Below are positions 22,544 to 32,191 of a stretch of 64,000 bases of DNA, one piece after another (position 1 is the first letter of the stretch; every line of letters begins with the position of its first letter). The notes under the pieces were generated by a model. It had not been told where the DNA came from. It was given only the letters and a program-made list of their open reading frames with translations, and did not search any database. A program made the translations under genes and the position numbers. The stretch is from Aphrocallistes beatrix (Eukaryota > Porifera > Hexactinellida > Sceptrulophora > Aphrocallistidae): the NCBI GenBank assembly GCA_963281255.1, contig OY725494.1, positions 757,934 to 821,933 on the forward strand. Direction: 5' to 3'.

Positions 22544-23456
22544 TCAGTCGTATTCATACCGTTTTGGTCTCCTCTTACTCCTGGTAGATCTTCGTCTAGC
22601 GTGTTCGTCCTCGATTTCATACCTCTCTGTTGCTTCCTCCCCGGTGCCGGTCTCTATCACATTTGGCAGGTCCCCTATTTCACCTCCCCGCGGTGCACTG
22701 TCTCCTACCACGAAGTGATCCGTCACCTCCCTGGGTACGATCTTGCAGTTATCTACGTGTACCCACGAAGCTTTCCTTCCGCCGCTTTCAATTTTCACAT
22801 TCGGGTGGCGGAAGTCTATTACCCTGTACGGTCCTTGGTACAACGGATCTAGTCCATCATCTCTCGTGCAATTCCTGAGGTAGACTCTCTCCCCTCGCTG
22901 TACTACCGTGGGGGTTGTGGCCGTCCTCCGGTCGTGAAAATATTTGTACAATTCTTTTGCCTGCTCCGTGTTACTTCTTGCCTGTGCCCATGTATCGTCA
23001 GGCGAGTCAGGTATATACTCGGCTCTGTCTAGCCCTTGGTCCTCTCCGGAATTCTTCGACTTCGGTTCTGCCGCGACATCCACCCACGAACGCAACCTCG
23101 TACCATACATCAATTCATGGGGGGAATATTTTGTACTAGCATTCTGTAGGGAATTATGGGCGAATGTTGCCTGCTGTAGTACTGTAGGCCACTCGGTCTT
23201 GATCTCCCTCTGTTCGGCTAATTGACACCTAAGTCCCTGCTTCATACTTTGAATGGCTCTCTCCGCTTCTCCATCCCCAGCCGGGTGGTAGGGGGACGAA
23301 TGTCTCGTCTATTCCATACTGGGAACACAATTCCCGAATAACTCTTCCGTCCACATTCCTTCCCTGATCGGATAATAGGACTTGGGGAATTCCGTGTCGA
23401 TGGATCCACCCCTGTAGTAGACTTTCCTTCACTGCCTCTGCGCTCTGGTCATACAT
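22544..23456 (-). CDS. Integrase C-terminal segment of the Gypsy element
   Basis: Two overlapping frames. The first (to 23229) carries the second catalytic aspartate in LLSDQGRNVDG; the second (23245-22544) carries the rest of the core (TFAHNSLQNASTKYSPHELM) and a basic tail (RRRSTRSKRRPKRYEYD). A one-base slip near 23305 separates them. A chromodomain is not evident. Confidence 0.8.
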
Positions 23457-24597
23457 ACATGGGCACCGCTTCGATAAATTTGGAAAACAAGTCCACTATG
23501 ATCAATACGTAGCGATAACCTCCGGAGGACCAAGGCAGAGTGGCAATATCCATGGAAATCGCACACCTGGGCTCGTGCGCATCCAATTGCATGGGAATAA
23601 GTGGTTCCTTTTTCCGAGTGCGTCTTTTATTTTCTGCACAAATAGCACAGGCTCGACAATAATCCTCGATCGTACTTTTCATTCGAAACCAGAAGAATCG
23701 CTCCCTTATGTAAGTTAAACTCCTCTGAACTCCCGCGTGCGCCCACCTGTGAGCTATCCCTGTAATTTCCTTCTGCAACGCTCTAGGCACCACCAATGCT
23801 CGTTTCCTACAGAGTCTTCCCTCTCCGTCTAACCGCATCCCTTCCTGGCTTTTATAGGGCCCCGCCAGTACCCTGCCAATCTTGGGGTCACATAGCTGCT
23901 CAATAGCCCTACGGATTGTCGGTTCCTTCCGTTGCTCTGTTGCAAACCTATCCTGCAGTGGTGTTATTTCGTCCTCGAGGAGGTACACAAATCTCTCAAA
24001 GTGTTTCTCTTCGTCTTCTATCTCCTCGTCTCGTTGCGCTGGAATTCGGCTTAAGAAGTCTGCTGCGCCGTTATCGACGCCTCGTCTATACTCTATCTGG
24101 TAGTCGTACGATTCCAATTCGAGGAGCCAACGAGCGAATTTGTTTCGGGGATCTTTTTGTCGGCGCAGCCAAGTGAGTGGGTTGTGGTCAGTTATTATCA
24201 CAATCTTTCTTGCAGCCCGTAAGTAAGTTCTCCATTTGCGGATGGCGGCTACTATACCCCACGTTTCCAGCTCTCCAGCCGCGTACTTCTCTTGCGCTGG
24301 GCTGAGGCCTGCGGAATAAAATTCTAGAGCTCTCCTATCCCCACTACTTCCCTGTTGAGACAGAACAGCCCCAACGGCCTTACTTGACGCGTCTGTTTCA
24401 ACCCAAAACGTCTCATCCCACTTGGGAAACATGAGGACTCGAGACTCCTGCATTAACTGGATCTTCAATTGGGAGAAACTTGCCTCACATTCTGATGACC
24501 ACTCCCACGGGACGTCTTTCCTAGTCAGACGGTGTAAAGGCAACGCCAGTTTCGCCATCCCTGGAACATATTCCCTGTACCAATTGACTAACCCCAT
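23449..24597 (-). CDS. RNase H and integrase N-terminal segment of the Gypsy element
   Basis: Begins in the connection domain (MGLVNWYREYVPGMAKLALP), followed by RNase H with FWVETDASSKAVGAVLSQQ and IITDHNPLTWL. The integrase HHCC zinc-binding region is present (HRWAHAGVQRS, CRACAICAENKR), then the start of the catalytic core (SMDIATLPWSS, LIIVDLFSKFIEAVP). The frame ends after EAVPMY near 23455, where a short TATG repeat probably slipped. Confidence 0.85.
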   Translation of the reverse strand: MGLVNWYREYVPGMAKLALPLHRLTRKDVPWEWSSECEASFSQLKIQLMQESRVLMFPKWDETFWVETDASSKAVGAVLSQQGSSGDRRALEFYSAGLSPAQEKYAAGELETWGIVAAIRKWRTYLRAARKIVIITDHNPLTWLRRQKDPRNKFARWLLELESYDYQIEYRRGVDNGAADFLSRIPAQRDEEIEDEEKHFERFVYLLEDEITPLQDRFATEQRKEPTIRRAIEQLCDPKIGRVLAGPYKSQEGMRLDGEGRLCRKRALVVPRALQKEITGIAHRWAHAGVQRSLTYIRERFFWFRMKSTIEDYCRACAICAENKRRTRKKEPLIPMQLDAHEPRCAISMDIATLPWSSGGYRYVLIIVDLFSKFIEAVPMYV

Positions 24598-25273
24598 AAA
24601 CTGTCTTATATCTCTTCTTACTTGGTCTAGGCCAGGACTCTATACGTGAAAGTGTAGAAGGTAGGGGCCGACGCCCTTCACCTGATACTAGTTGGCCGAG
24701 AAACTCCACCTCCCTATACGCAAACCTGCATTTGTCAGTCCTCAGCTGAATTCCAGCCCTGCTTAAACCGCTGAGGATATTATCCAGATGCCTTAAATGT
24801 AGTCCGAAACTACCCGAATGCACAATAATATCATCCACGAAAGTTTCGGCATTGGAGATTCCCTTCAAAGCATTATCAACCGCTCTCTGGTAAGTAGCCT
24901 GCGAATTACATAGCCCAAAAGGCATCCTATTGAATTCGAACTGTCCTCTGTTAGACACGAATGCTGTACATTCTTTATCCTTTTCTCTCATTGGGATACT
25001 CCAATAGGCTGATGCGCAATCCAAAGTAGAGAATACGAGGCTACCGTCCATACGGTCAAATATATCCCTGGCGTCGGGCATTGGGTAAGCATCCTTTTTA
25101 GTGACCGAATTCAGATCACGATAATCTACAGCGAATCTTTGCGACCCATCTTTTTTGCGAACCAGGATAATCCTGCTCCCCCATGGGGACTCAGATGGCC
25201 GAATAATCCCATTTGCTTTCATTTCTTCGATTTGTCTGGAAATCTCAGACTCCGTGATGGGAGAAACCCTCAA
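24521..25273 (-). CDS. Reverse transcriptase segment of the Gypsy element
   Basis: Open segment with RT landmarks: IIRPSESPWGSRIILVRKKD, FAVDYRDLNSVTKKDAYPMP, FSTLDCASAYWSIPM, FNRMPFGLCNSQATYQR, and the catalytic FVDDIIVHS. The amino end continues into the preceding frame through a shift near 25305. The carboxyl end leaves the true frame near 24615, after ESWPRPSKK. Type: Ty3/Gypsy. Confidence 0.85.
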   Translation of the reverse strand: MRVSPITESEISRQIEEMKANGIIRPSESPWGSRIILVRKKDGSQRFAVDYRDLNSVTKKDAYPMPDARDIFDRMDGSLVFSTLDCASAYWSIPMREKDKECTAFVSNRGQFEFNRMPFGLCNSQATYQRAVDNALKGISNAETFVDDIIVHSGSFGLHLRHLDNILSGLSRAGIQLRTDKCRFAYREVEFLGQLVSGEGRRPLPSTLSRIESWPRPSKKRYKTVYGVSQLVQGICSRDGETGVAFTPSD

Positions 25274-26781
25274 CGGTCGATGTCTGATGGGGCGGTCATC
25301 ATCAGGATGATCCGGTGTTCTATACCTGGTATCTCCTTTGGGGATTTGGGGTTAACGGCGAAAACATTTCTGTGCTTCTCCAGTATATCCAGAATAGCAT
25401 TCCGTTTGTCCGGAGGTAACCCCACATCTATGTCAAAAACCTGCTTGGGCTCAATCGTAGCCTCTACCCGCATCACCTCTGAACGAAGCAAGGCCTCCCC
25501 TCCTTGTAATAACGTCCGTGTTTCCAGCCATGACCCATCCAGTCTGATTCGGAAGTGCTTAACATCAAAACAGACCTCGTCGAAATTCGCTAAGAAATTT
25601 CTCCCAAGGATTGCCGTCTTTGTGGTTGTATCCAGGACGTCTACTTGATGTGTTATGCCTCTGTCGCCCCCAATATCAACTTCCACTTCGATCGTACCGC
25701 ATATTTGTATCGGCACCTTCCCGACTCCATAGACTCTGCCTTTCTTCGTATGGTAAGCCAATCTTAAGCCCTCCGCTGTACGTTTATCGACGACTGATGG
25801 TTGAGCGCCCGTGTCAAGCATAACATCGATCGGGGAACCATTGAACCGGACCCGTACTACTACTGCTGTCTCTGGGTAGTCCTCCACACCACCTGTCACG
25901 CTTAGAACGTCCTTTCCCTGACCTTTACATTGGGAGAGATCGTGGCCTCGCTCCCCGCAACGAGGGCAGCGCTTGTTAGGACATCGGGCCATAAGGTGTT
26001 TGTCAGACCCACAGATGAAGCACCGGGCCCTATGCTGTGGAGTGGAGTCCCTGGAAAACTTCTTCGTATAGCCACTGTAATGTCTTTGGTCGCTCGTTTT
26101 AGCAGGGTACCTGTGTACCTTCAAGATATCTTCTCCAGTGGGCTCCTCCCGGCGCGCCGTTCCTTGGTCCTCGACCGTCCGATCCTGACTTGTATCCTCC
26201 GGTTCTCTCAATACTGCGATCCGCCCAATTTCGCGGTAGCCTATGTCCTGTTTATGACCCTTCTCTAAAAGCACATTCTTAACCTTCCGGATAAATTCTC
26301 TACTCTTTGCAATGGTAAGTTCTGTATTTTCGTCCTTTTCGAGCCACTCTTTGACTGCCGGCTGTACTGATTCTGGCAATTGTCCCATTAGGATGCTGCA
26401 AGTCATTTGCATTGGAGCCTTGGCCTCGTTCCCTGCATTCTTCAGTCGATAGAAAAACACGTCTATTTCTTCCCCTTGGGCCCAGTCTGACCTGCATAAA
26501 GTTCGTAATGCTCGATATGGGTCCGGGGGCGGGTCTAGGTTCTGGATCAATACCGCGAAGGCCGCTTGCACGTCTCCGGTCTCTGAGTGTTCCGCTACTA
26601 CTTCGATGACTAGCTCCCTCTCGGCTAAGGTTCTGCATATATGTACTGGTAGCATCTGTAACGCTTTCTTCCCTCCTCCGTCAGTCGCTCGTATGCCTGC
26701 CGTAGCCGCTTCAAAAAGCGGTTTCCATTTCTCGATGCGCTCATCCTTCCGTAGTTCTGGAATGGTAATTCTTTCTGCCAT
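25270..26781 (-). CDS. Gag and protease of the Gypsy element
   Basis: 503-codon frame from the ATG at 26781. The N-terminal part is a capsid-like retrotransposon gag region. Two CCHC zinc knuckles follow (CFICGSDKHLMARC and CPRCGERGHDLSQC, about residues 253-290), for nucleic-acid packaging. Then comes an aspartic protease with the active-site triad DTG in VMLDTGAQPSVVD. The frame ends at 25270, just past a break near 25305; the RT sequence begins in another frame. Gag and protease sharing one frame suggests a fused Gag-Pol in the parent. Confidence 0.85.
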   Translation of the reverse strand: MAERITIPELRKDERIEKWKPLFEAATAGIRATDGGGKKALQMLPVHICRTLAERELVIEVVAEHSETGDVQAAFAVLIQNLDPPPDPYRALRTLCRSDWAQGEEIDVFFYRLKNAGNEAKAPMQMTCSILMGQLPESVQPAVKEWLEKDENTELTIAKSREFIRKVKNVLLEKGHKQDIGYREIGRIAVLREPEDTSQDRTVEDQGTARREEPTGEDILKVHRYPAKTSDQRHYSGYTKKFSRDSTPQHRARCFICGSDKHLMARCPNKRCPRCGERGHDLSQCKGQGKDVLSVTGGVEDYPETAVVVRVRFNGSPIDVMLDTGAQPSVVDKRTAEGLRLAYHTKKGRVYGVGKVPIQICGTIEVEVDIGGDRGITHQVDVLDTTTKTAILGRNFLANFDEVCFDVKHFRIRLDGSWLETRTLLQGGEALLRSEVMRVEATIEPKQVFDIDVGLPPDKRNAILDILEKHRNVFAVNPKSPKEIPGIEHRIILMMTAPSDIDR

Positions 26782-26805
26782 GAATGAATCTTCAAATTAG
26801 AATTG

Positions 26806-27017
26806 TGTGATGAAACTGACTTCTGCTCAGAATCAAGCAAGGTTGAGTTTAATAAATTCTAATTTGAGTTAAACTACAATCTACAATAATACTAAAGGAA
26901 TAAATACTAGCTACTAATGCCTAATACCGGATATGAATACTGACACTACAAGTGTGTCTACGCTGCAGGTCTTCACTAATATTACTTCACTAATAAGGTA
27001 GCTATAGATACCTGACA
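26806..27017 (-). repeat. 5' LTR of the Gypsy element
   Basis: 212 bp and identical to the other LTR. It should carry the promoter that drives minus-strand transcription of the element. Confidence 0.9.
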
Positions 27018-27108
27018 ATTGTACCAAGCTACGTGATTTCGGAGTGACTAAGCTGTAAGCGAGAGACAAGCCACAGATAAATGACGTCGGAACACTCCTA
27101 TGGATGTA

Positions 27109-27296
27109 CAGTAGAACTCGGATAAGACGTACCCCTCCGGGAAGCGAAAAAAAGAACGTATTATCCGTAAGTATGTACTAACCGAGTTGATAATACATTG
27201 GAATCTATATAATAAATGAATTTTGGTTCAGAAAAATGAGTACGTACTAAGCCGAAGTACGTCTTATCCCGAGTACGTACTAACCGAGTTCTACTG
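27109..27296. mobile_element. pogo-type MITE
   Basis: TIRs CAGTAGAACTCGG and CCGAGTTCTACTG with TA flanks at 27107-27108 and 27297-27298. Internal repeats of AAGACGTAC and GTACGTACTAACCGAGTT. It interrupts the kinase relic. Confidence 0.8.
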
Positions 27297-27515
27297 TACC
27301 TGCACTGAGGTGTACTCGTACGGAGTCGTCATCTACGAGATACTGACCAACTAGCATTCTTGCTGACCATCTAGCATTCTCCAACACCAACGAGCTCAGC
27401 CACTTCAACATCATCTGTCTCCTGTGCGTAGAGGCAAAACAGCTGACTCCACTCTTCTAATATGTAAACCTGCGAGATACGACATAATTTGAGAGTATAT
27501 GCTTGTGTTAATAAA

Positions 27516-27608
27516 TTTCCACATGGAATAACTCTCACTAACAATCGAAAATTAGTTATTGTGTCTAAAAATAAGAACTACAGTCTGCAGATATTTTCTA
27601 ATGACTAG
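27516..27608 (+). pseudogene. C-terminal NHL gene fragment
   Basis: Encodes FPHGITLTNNRKLVIVSKN and NYSLQIFSND then TAG, matching the last 30 residues of the gene at 19871-20765. Some 30 bp past the stop also match (TTTTAGTT..GTGTTATA). Nothing upstream looks like the other blades, so it is an orphan tail. Confidence 0.7.
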
Positions 27609-27679
27609 GTTTTAGTTCTTTTAGTGTGTTATATCCTTACTATTAAAACTCGATTAATGTTTGTATCTATAAATATATA

Positions 27680-28451
27680 CAAGCGCGCTTCGCTTGCAAG
27701 CTCTGCGCGGCTTGAGGACACTTTGTGTCCGCAGAGTCACCCTGAGGGCGCCTGGAGTTACTCAATCTAGCCTATTTTGGGAATTTGTTTACTTTATATA
27801 AATATTGTAAACAAAAGTTAACAAATAATTTATCATATACGTATATCCAAAATATATTCTAAAATTACACCCCTGAAAACGGGCATGCCTAATTTCTGGG
27901 ACGGGACGGAATTGTCCCGGAAAATCTAGATACCTAATTTCCAGGACGGGACGGGATCCCGTCCCGGAAATTAGGTATCTTAACCAGTCCCGTCCCGGAA
28001 ATTAGGTACCTTTTTTGTCCCATCCCGGAGATTAGGCATCTTGACTCGTTCCGTCCCGGAAATTAGGCATGTCCCTGAAAACCCCATGTCAACCGTTGGA
28101 AGCCAGACTCTAGCCTATTTTTTAAAATTCGTCAAATGGTGTCAAAATATGCCCAAAACCATTTTTATTGCTATACACTACATTTAAGATATCAAACATA
28201 AGTTGTGACTTTGAAGTATTAATAGCAATGACAATCTATTGTAGTACGTATAATGATTACTTTTGTGAGAGTGAAGTCACATATATTGTATAGAAAAGGT
28301 ATGAAAAATTCGCTTAGATCTAACTTAATCATAGTTATATCATTTGACACCTACATGCCAATTTTCGTATCTCTACGACTTGCCAATTCTTCAATCAATT
28401 CGGACAAACACACAAAAAGAAAAACTAACTCCTAGCGTTTTATATTTAAGA
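27680..28451 (-). mobile_element. HEL-B copy, reverse orientation
   Basis: Runs from the CAAGCGCGCTTCGCTTG tail at 27680 to the inverse of TCTTAAATATAAAACGCTAG at 28451. Internal CCCATGTCAACCGTTGGAAG matches the 1663-2446 copy. A MULE-like MITE sits inside it at 27881-28073. Confidence 0.6.
27881..28073. mobile_element. MULE-like MITE with GGGACGG repeats
   Basis: 9-bp target duplication CCTGAAAAC at 27872-27880 and 28074-28082. Ends GGGCATGCCTAATTT and AAATTAGGCATGTC. The interior is made of CCCGTCCCGGAAATTAGG-type repeats in both orientations. A diverged relative may lie at 54485-54600. Confidence 0.75.
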
Positions 28452-29152
28452 TATATAATCAATGTCAGCTTAGGCGCCAGTGCTCGACAAATCTGGTGGT
28501 ATGGTGGCGATAAAATTAACAAATAATCAACAAATTCCTGGGCGTGGTGACTAACTCAGCTACCAAATTATCTAATGTATTTAGAATTTGGTGGCTATTT
28601 GCCACCAGAAAAAGTAAAATTGTGGTTTAGATAGCAACTATGCTAGGTGTCCAGAGGGCGCCTCCGACAGACACTTTGTGTCCGCCAGCCGCGGAACGCA
28701 AGTAAGCGAAGTCCACTTGTATGTACAATATGATCACTCCTTTTTGTTAATTATTACACTCTCTATTATGAAAAGTGCAATTATTAGTATAGTTGAGATC
28801 AAACTTGAGCATCAAATAATGAATCGTTAGATTCTAATATTTTAATTATATATTTATATGAGATATTGATCAGTAGTGTATTGAGCTTGGTAACAGAGTT
28901 ACTGTAATCAGAAGTAATGCAGATCTGTTATGATTCCTAGTCCTGTCGTAATTTGATATATTAGTAGGTATATTCTATCCTGGAATAAGCATTCTACTCT
29001 CACAGAAGTTTCAGTCTAAGAATAATTATCTTTACTGTTGTTTTGCACTAATATTCATCCAAATTTTTATATTTTTCTTTTAATAATATCATTCAAATAT
29101 AATATTTGTTACCGTTTCTTGAGATATATTTGAGGTTAGTTATAAGATAGTA
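28452..29152. other. Intergenic with a HEL tail
   Basis: 28645-28723 is a forward Helitron-like tail (AGAGGGCGCCTCC, GACACTTTGTGTCCGCC, AAGCGAAGTCCACTTG). 28490-28630 has a CTGGTGGTATGGTGGC..GGTGGCTATTTGCCACC region that resembles 37100-37150. The rest is unexplained AT-rich DNA. Confidence 0.45.
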
Positions 29153-29369
29153 CACTGCCAGGCAAGAAGTATTTGAGTATCATAAGTGGTTCACGATGGC
29201 ACAATCGATATTAATACCCGTTAAGCATGATTTAATAGGAAACTTTAGATATTAGATTTTCGATAGCTTATGTGGTTTGAATTAATTGGCTTCCATGGAT
29301 AACTTACTTTTAATAATATTTGCAATGCAAATCAATATGTGTTCCAATGCTTTTTGTCTGCAGGCAGTG
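29153..29369. mobile_element. Tc1/mariner-type MITE
   Basis: TA flanks at 29151-29152 and 29370-29371; ends CACTGCCAGGCAAGAAGTAT and GTCTGCAGGCAGTG. Related at its terminus to 6847-7322. Confidence 0.65.
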
Positions 29370-29379
29370 TATATATATA

Positions 29380-29886
29380 CAGTCGACTAACGTTAATACG
29401 AACACGGATAAGGAGCAATCGGATAAGAAGTACAAGTTTTGATTCCCCAACCTACTCTATGGCAAAATATATACAAACGAACTCCGGTTAACACGAACAC
29501 GGATAAGACGAAATATCGGATAATAAGTACGATTTGTGGTTCCCCTTCAGTGCGTTTTCAATACTAAATACATCGGTTAATACGAACACGGATAATACGA
29601 ACAGGTGTGTGCCTACGAGCACTTTGAATATGGTACGTAGTATGTACGTAGATAGATACTAGACAGATATTTCTCAATGAAAATACAGTCGAATCTCGTT
29701 AATACAACATAGATAATGAATTCTCTATTTGACAAGTACAATTTCATACTCTCACGTAGTTATCACTATGTATATTAAGTATTTTGGACAAATGTGGCTA
29801 TGTACGTACTTCGGTTAATACGTACTCCGGATAAGGAGTACAAATCTCCACGGTCCCTTGGTGTACGTGTTAACGAGAGTCGACTG
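29380..29886. mobile_element. pogo-type MITE with internal repeats
   Basis: TA flanks at 29378-29379 and 29887-29888; ends CAGTCGACTAACGTTAA and TTAACGAGAGTCGACTG. The phrase GTTAATACGAACACGGATAA recurs several times inside. Confidence 0.75.
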
Positions 29887-29888
29887 TA

Positions 29889-30659
29889 TATTTATTTAAT
29901 TATATCAACACACTTAGATTTAGCATAACATTTTTCGCTACTCAAACCAGTGATAACCAAGAGCAAGAGCTCTAAACTTTCGCTCTAATCGCACAACTAT
30001 ACGATTGTGGCCGGCTATGCCTAATGGTGATCATCAAATTTGGGACCCCGGACTCATTCACACACTTAAAAATTAATAAATACGAATAGGATGTTTAAAA
30101 AAGTTTAAAGACGAAACAAAGCACATGATAATCCAGATATTGAATACAAACGTAAAATAGCTCGCTTTTTCACCGGATTTTTCGCCCTTGGCTTTAGAAC
30201 CAGGACCCGCACCTGGCCCAGGCGTCGATATTGTGAACTCTATTAATCAGATCGGTTTTCATCGATTCCTAAATAAATAGTCTATAAGTCGAAACTACGA
30301 ATACGTATCTCAAATAATTATTGACCTTCTAGTGCGTGTTTTATTCTTTCCTTAGTTGTCCGTTCCATAGATTAGTGTACATGTTATTTTCGTACCTCGT
30401 TTATGGGATTAAATGAATTTGAACATAAGTTCAGAATCTGATAATCATGTACAATAGAACCTATCATTAGTGGGGAGCTTAGGACGGCGAGAATGAACTC
30501 CCCTATTCCTTATGATTTTATACAATAATCACAGCGGTTAATTTGAAATCTTACCCCTCCCCATTACTCACTTCCCCACTTATGAGAGTTACTTTGTATG
30601 GAAACTAATAAAGATGTTCCAAAAACTTCCCATATAAAGTGGTTCCCTATTTGTGGTAA
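29889..30659. other. Intergenic
   Basis: No ORF, TIR or tRNA recognised. It precedes the tandem repeats upstream of the NHL gene. Confidence 0.4.
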
Positions 30660-30737
30660 TCGGACACTTCGTCGCTCGGACATTTCGTCACTGGACATTT
30701 CGTCGCTGGACATTTCGTCGCCGGACATTCCGTCCTC
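30660..30737. repeat. 15-16-bp tandem repeat, five units
   Basis: Units of the form CGGACATTTCGTCGCT, about 250 bp upstream of the NHL gene. The central unit is the most regular. Confidence 0.8.
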
Positions 30738-30886
30738 TGAACATATTATTTAACCAGCCTTTTCACCTGTCTTGTCAAAATCAACTAGGAAATATAAGTC
30801 TCTTTAATTGAACTTTATATCTAGGATTGTTCCGCCTTCACATTCATTTCTTTCACCTTCATTAGGAAAAATGCCTAAGTTCAAAT

Positions 30887-30945
30887 ACAGCGCATGCGCT
30901 ACTCAAATGCAGCGCATGCGCTACTCAAATGCAGCGCATGCGCTA
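30887..30945. promoter_or_regulatory. Three tandem NRF1-like palindromes
   Basis: GCGCATGCGC occurs at 30890-30899, 30912-30921 and 30934-30943, each 22 bp apart within a repeated CAGCGCATGCGCTACTCAAATG. The motif equals the core of the NRF1 binding palindrome known from animals. It lies 40-90 bp upstream of the NHL start chosen at 30983, a suitable place for a core promoter element. The function is inferred. Confidence 0.5.
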
Positions 30946-30982
30946 CTTACTTTTAAATAGCTCCATCTCCAATATAGGATTA

Positions 30983-32191
30983 ATGGCAACTGCTGGAGTT
31001 ACGAGAGAAAGTGATTTCGATAGAAAGTTCCAAGCTTTGGAGAGAGAAATCATTCAAACATTTGAAGAATTGTTTCAAGTTTTAGAGACACGTAAACAAC
31101 ACTTGTTATCTCGTCTGTCAGCTCTCAAGTCAGTTCATGATAATAACATACAACTAGATGAAGCAATCAAACAACTCCGAATAGTGAGAGATAATGCAGT
31201 TAGTGTGATGACTAGCAATCTACTAGGAGAAGATCTGGATCCGATAAAAGAAGGCTTCGATGCTAAAATCAGTTCGAAAGAGAAAATGAGAGTTCCGAGT
31301 GCAAATGTGAATCTGATTGAATTTCGTTGTCAATCCGAACAAATCCTGAAAGGAATAGAAGAAACAGATCTCATCGAGTTACTTCCCGAGTACGTAGGGA
31401 GGGAAAATCCAATTCTTAAAAAAGTTTTTCGAGGTCGTGGGAATGGGCAGTTGATGAATCCTGGAGGAATATCGATTGATAGAAAAACTAATGAGGTTTA
31501 TGTAGTGGAATTTACAAACAATCGTGTTCAAGTTATGAGTATTAATGGGGATTATTTGCGATCATTCACACATAAACACTTGAAAGTGCCTTATGGAATT
31601 TGTTTGTCAGACAATGAAGTATTCGTGACTGACGAGGAAAATTTTTTGCTTAAGTTCCATAAATCTGGAAAGTTTTTGAAGAATGCCGGTTCAAGTGGTA
31701 GTGCACCAGGTTGCTTCATTGCTATAAAAAGTCTGTTTTATGATGAAGATTTGGTTTATGTCTGTGACAATCGGATACAACGGATTAACATATTCGATTC
31801 TGAACTTAATCATCTGAAAGATTTTGCTTACGGAAAAATCAAATCTCCAAATGACATCACTATCCATGCTAATTCTATCTACATATTATCTATTAAACAC
31901 AATGAAGTTTATTGCTATAACAAGGATTGTCTCCTTCGCAACACAATCAAGCTTACAGGACAGAAAGTATCAATGATTAGTGCTCACTTTTTTACCATGG
32001 ATTCCAGAGGTAACTTTCTTATTTCGGACCAAGATCCATCGCAAATTCGTATATTCTCTCCTAATGGAGTTCTCAATCAGGTATTAGGTAGAGGACATCT
32101 CAAGTTCTTATGCGGCATTGCACTAGATAACAGTGGATCTATTATATGTGTTAACTATGGTGTAGAGAATGACTGCTTTCAGAAATACTGA
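30983..32191 (+). CDS. NHL-repeat protein with N-terminal coiled coil
   Basis: 402 residues in one exon. I chose the ATG at 30983 (MATAGVTRESDFDRKF) over the in-frame one at 30929, because that one lies inside the GCGCATGCGC repeats and the paralogues start with similar MAT or MMA phrases. Residues 1-130 look helical and charged (EREIIQTFEELFQVLETRK). A propeller of six NHL blades follows from about residue 145 (NPGGISIDRKTNEVYVVEFT). No RING or B-box. It is the most diverged NHL member here (C-terminus ENDCFQKY) and is uninterrupted, so probably functional. A binding or scaffold role is expected from the fold; the target is unknown. Confidence 0.85.
   Translation: MATAGVTRESDFDRKFQALEREIIQTFEELFQVLETRKQHLLSRLSALKSVHDNNIQLDEAIKQLRIVRDNAVSVMTSNLLGEDLDPIKEGFDAKISSKEKMRVPSANVNLIEFRCQSEQILKGIEETDLIELLPEYVGRENPILKKVFRGRGNGQLMNPGGISIDRKTNEVYVVEFTNNRVQVMSINGDYLRSFTHKHLKVPYGICLSDNEVFVTDEENFLLKFHKSGKFLKNAGSSGSAPGCFIAIKSLFYDEDLVYVCDNRIQRINIFDSELNHLKDFAYGKIKSPNDITIHANSIYILSIKHNEVYCYNKDCLLRNTIKLTGQKVSMISAHFFTMDSRGNFLISDQDPSQIRIFSPNGVLNQVLGRGHLKFLCGIALDNSGSIICVNYGVENDCFQKY

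Larger units (their letters stand above)
22317..27017 (-). mobile_element. Ty3/Gypsy LTR retrotransposon
   Basis: Complete element on the minus strand: 212-bp LTRs at both ends, ATTG target duplication (22313-22316 and 27018-27021), and gag-protease-RT-RNase H-integrase order. The two LTRs are identical in every base I compared, so insertion is very recent. Yet the coding region is broken by at least four frameshifts (near 25305, 24615, 23455 and 23305). A purine stretch GGGAGGGTACC next to the 22528 LTR is a candidate polypurine tract. I could not match the primer binding site to a tRNA 3' end. Confidence 0.9.
21930..27430 (+). pseudogene. TKL-type protein kinase relic B, split by two insertions
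   Basis: Pieces in order: a glycine-rich loop LLDKGEFGAVCNG (about 21945-21985), FKEFTEEVWLMSQLDHPNIV and LMEFIEGGSLYNFLH (about 22040-22185), then after the Gypsy element CTKLRDFGVTKL (27018-27055, the DFG motif) and GTLLWMY, then after a 188-bp MITE a VYSYGVVIYEILT block (about 27310-27355). Stops lie between the blocks. No HRD catalytic loop was found, so part may be deleted. The kinase is dead, and the Gypsy insertion hit it just before DFG. Confidence 0.65.

Noticed and set aside
30929..30982. In-frame upstream ATG of the NHL gene
   Set aside because: It lies in the GCGCATGCGC tandem repeat and the resulting 18 residues have no counterpart in paralogues; 30983 fits better.
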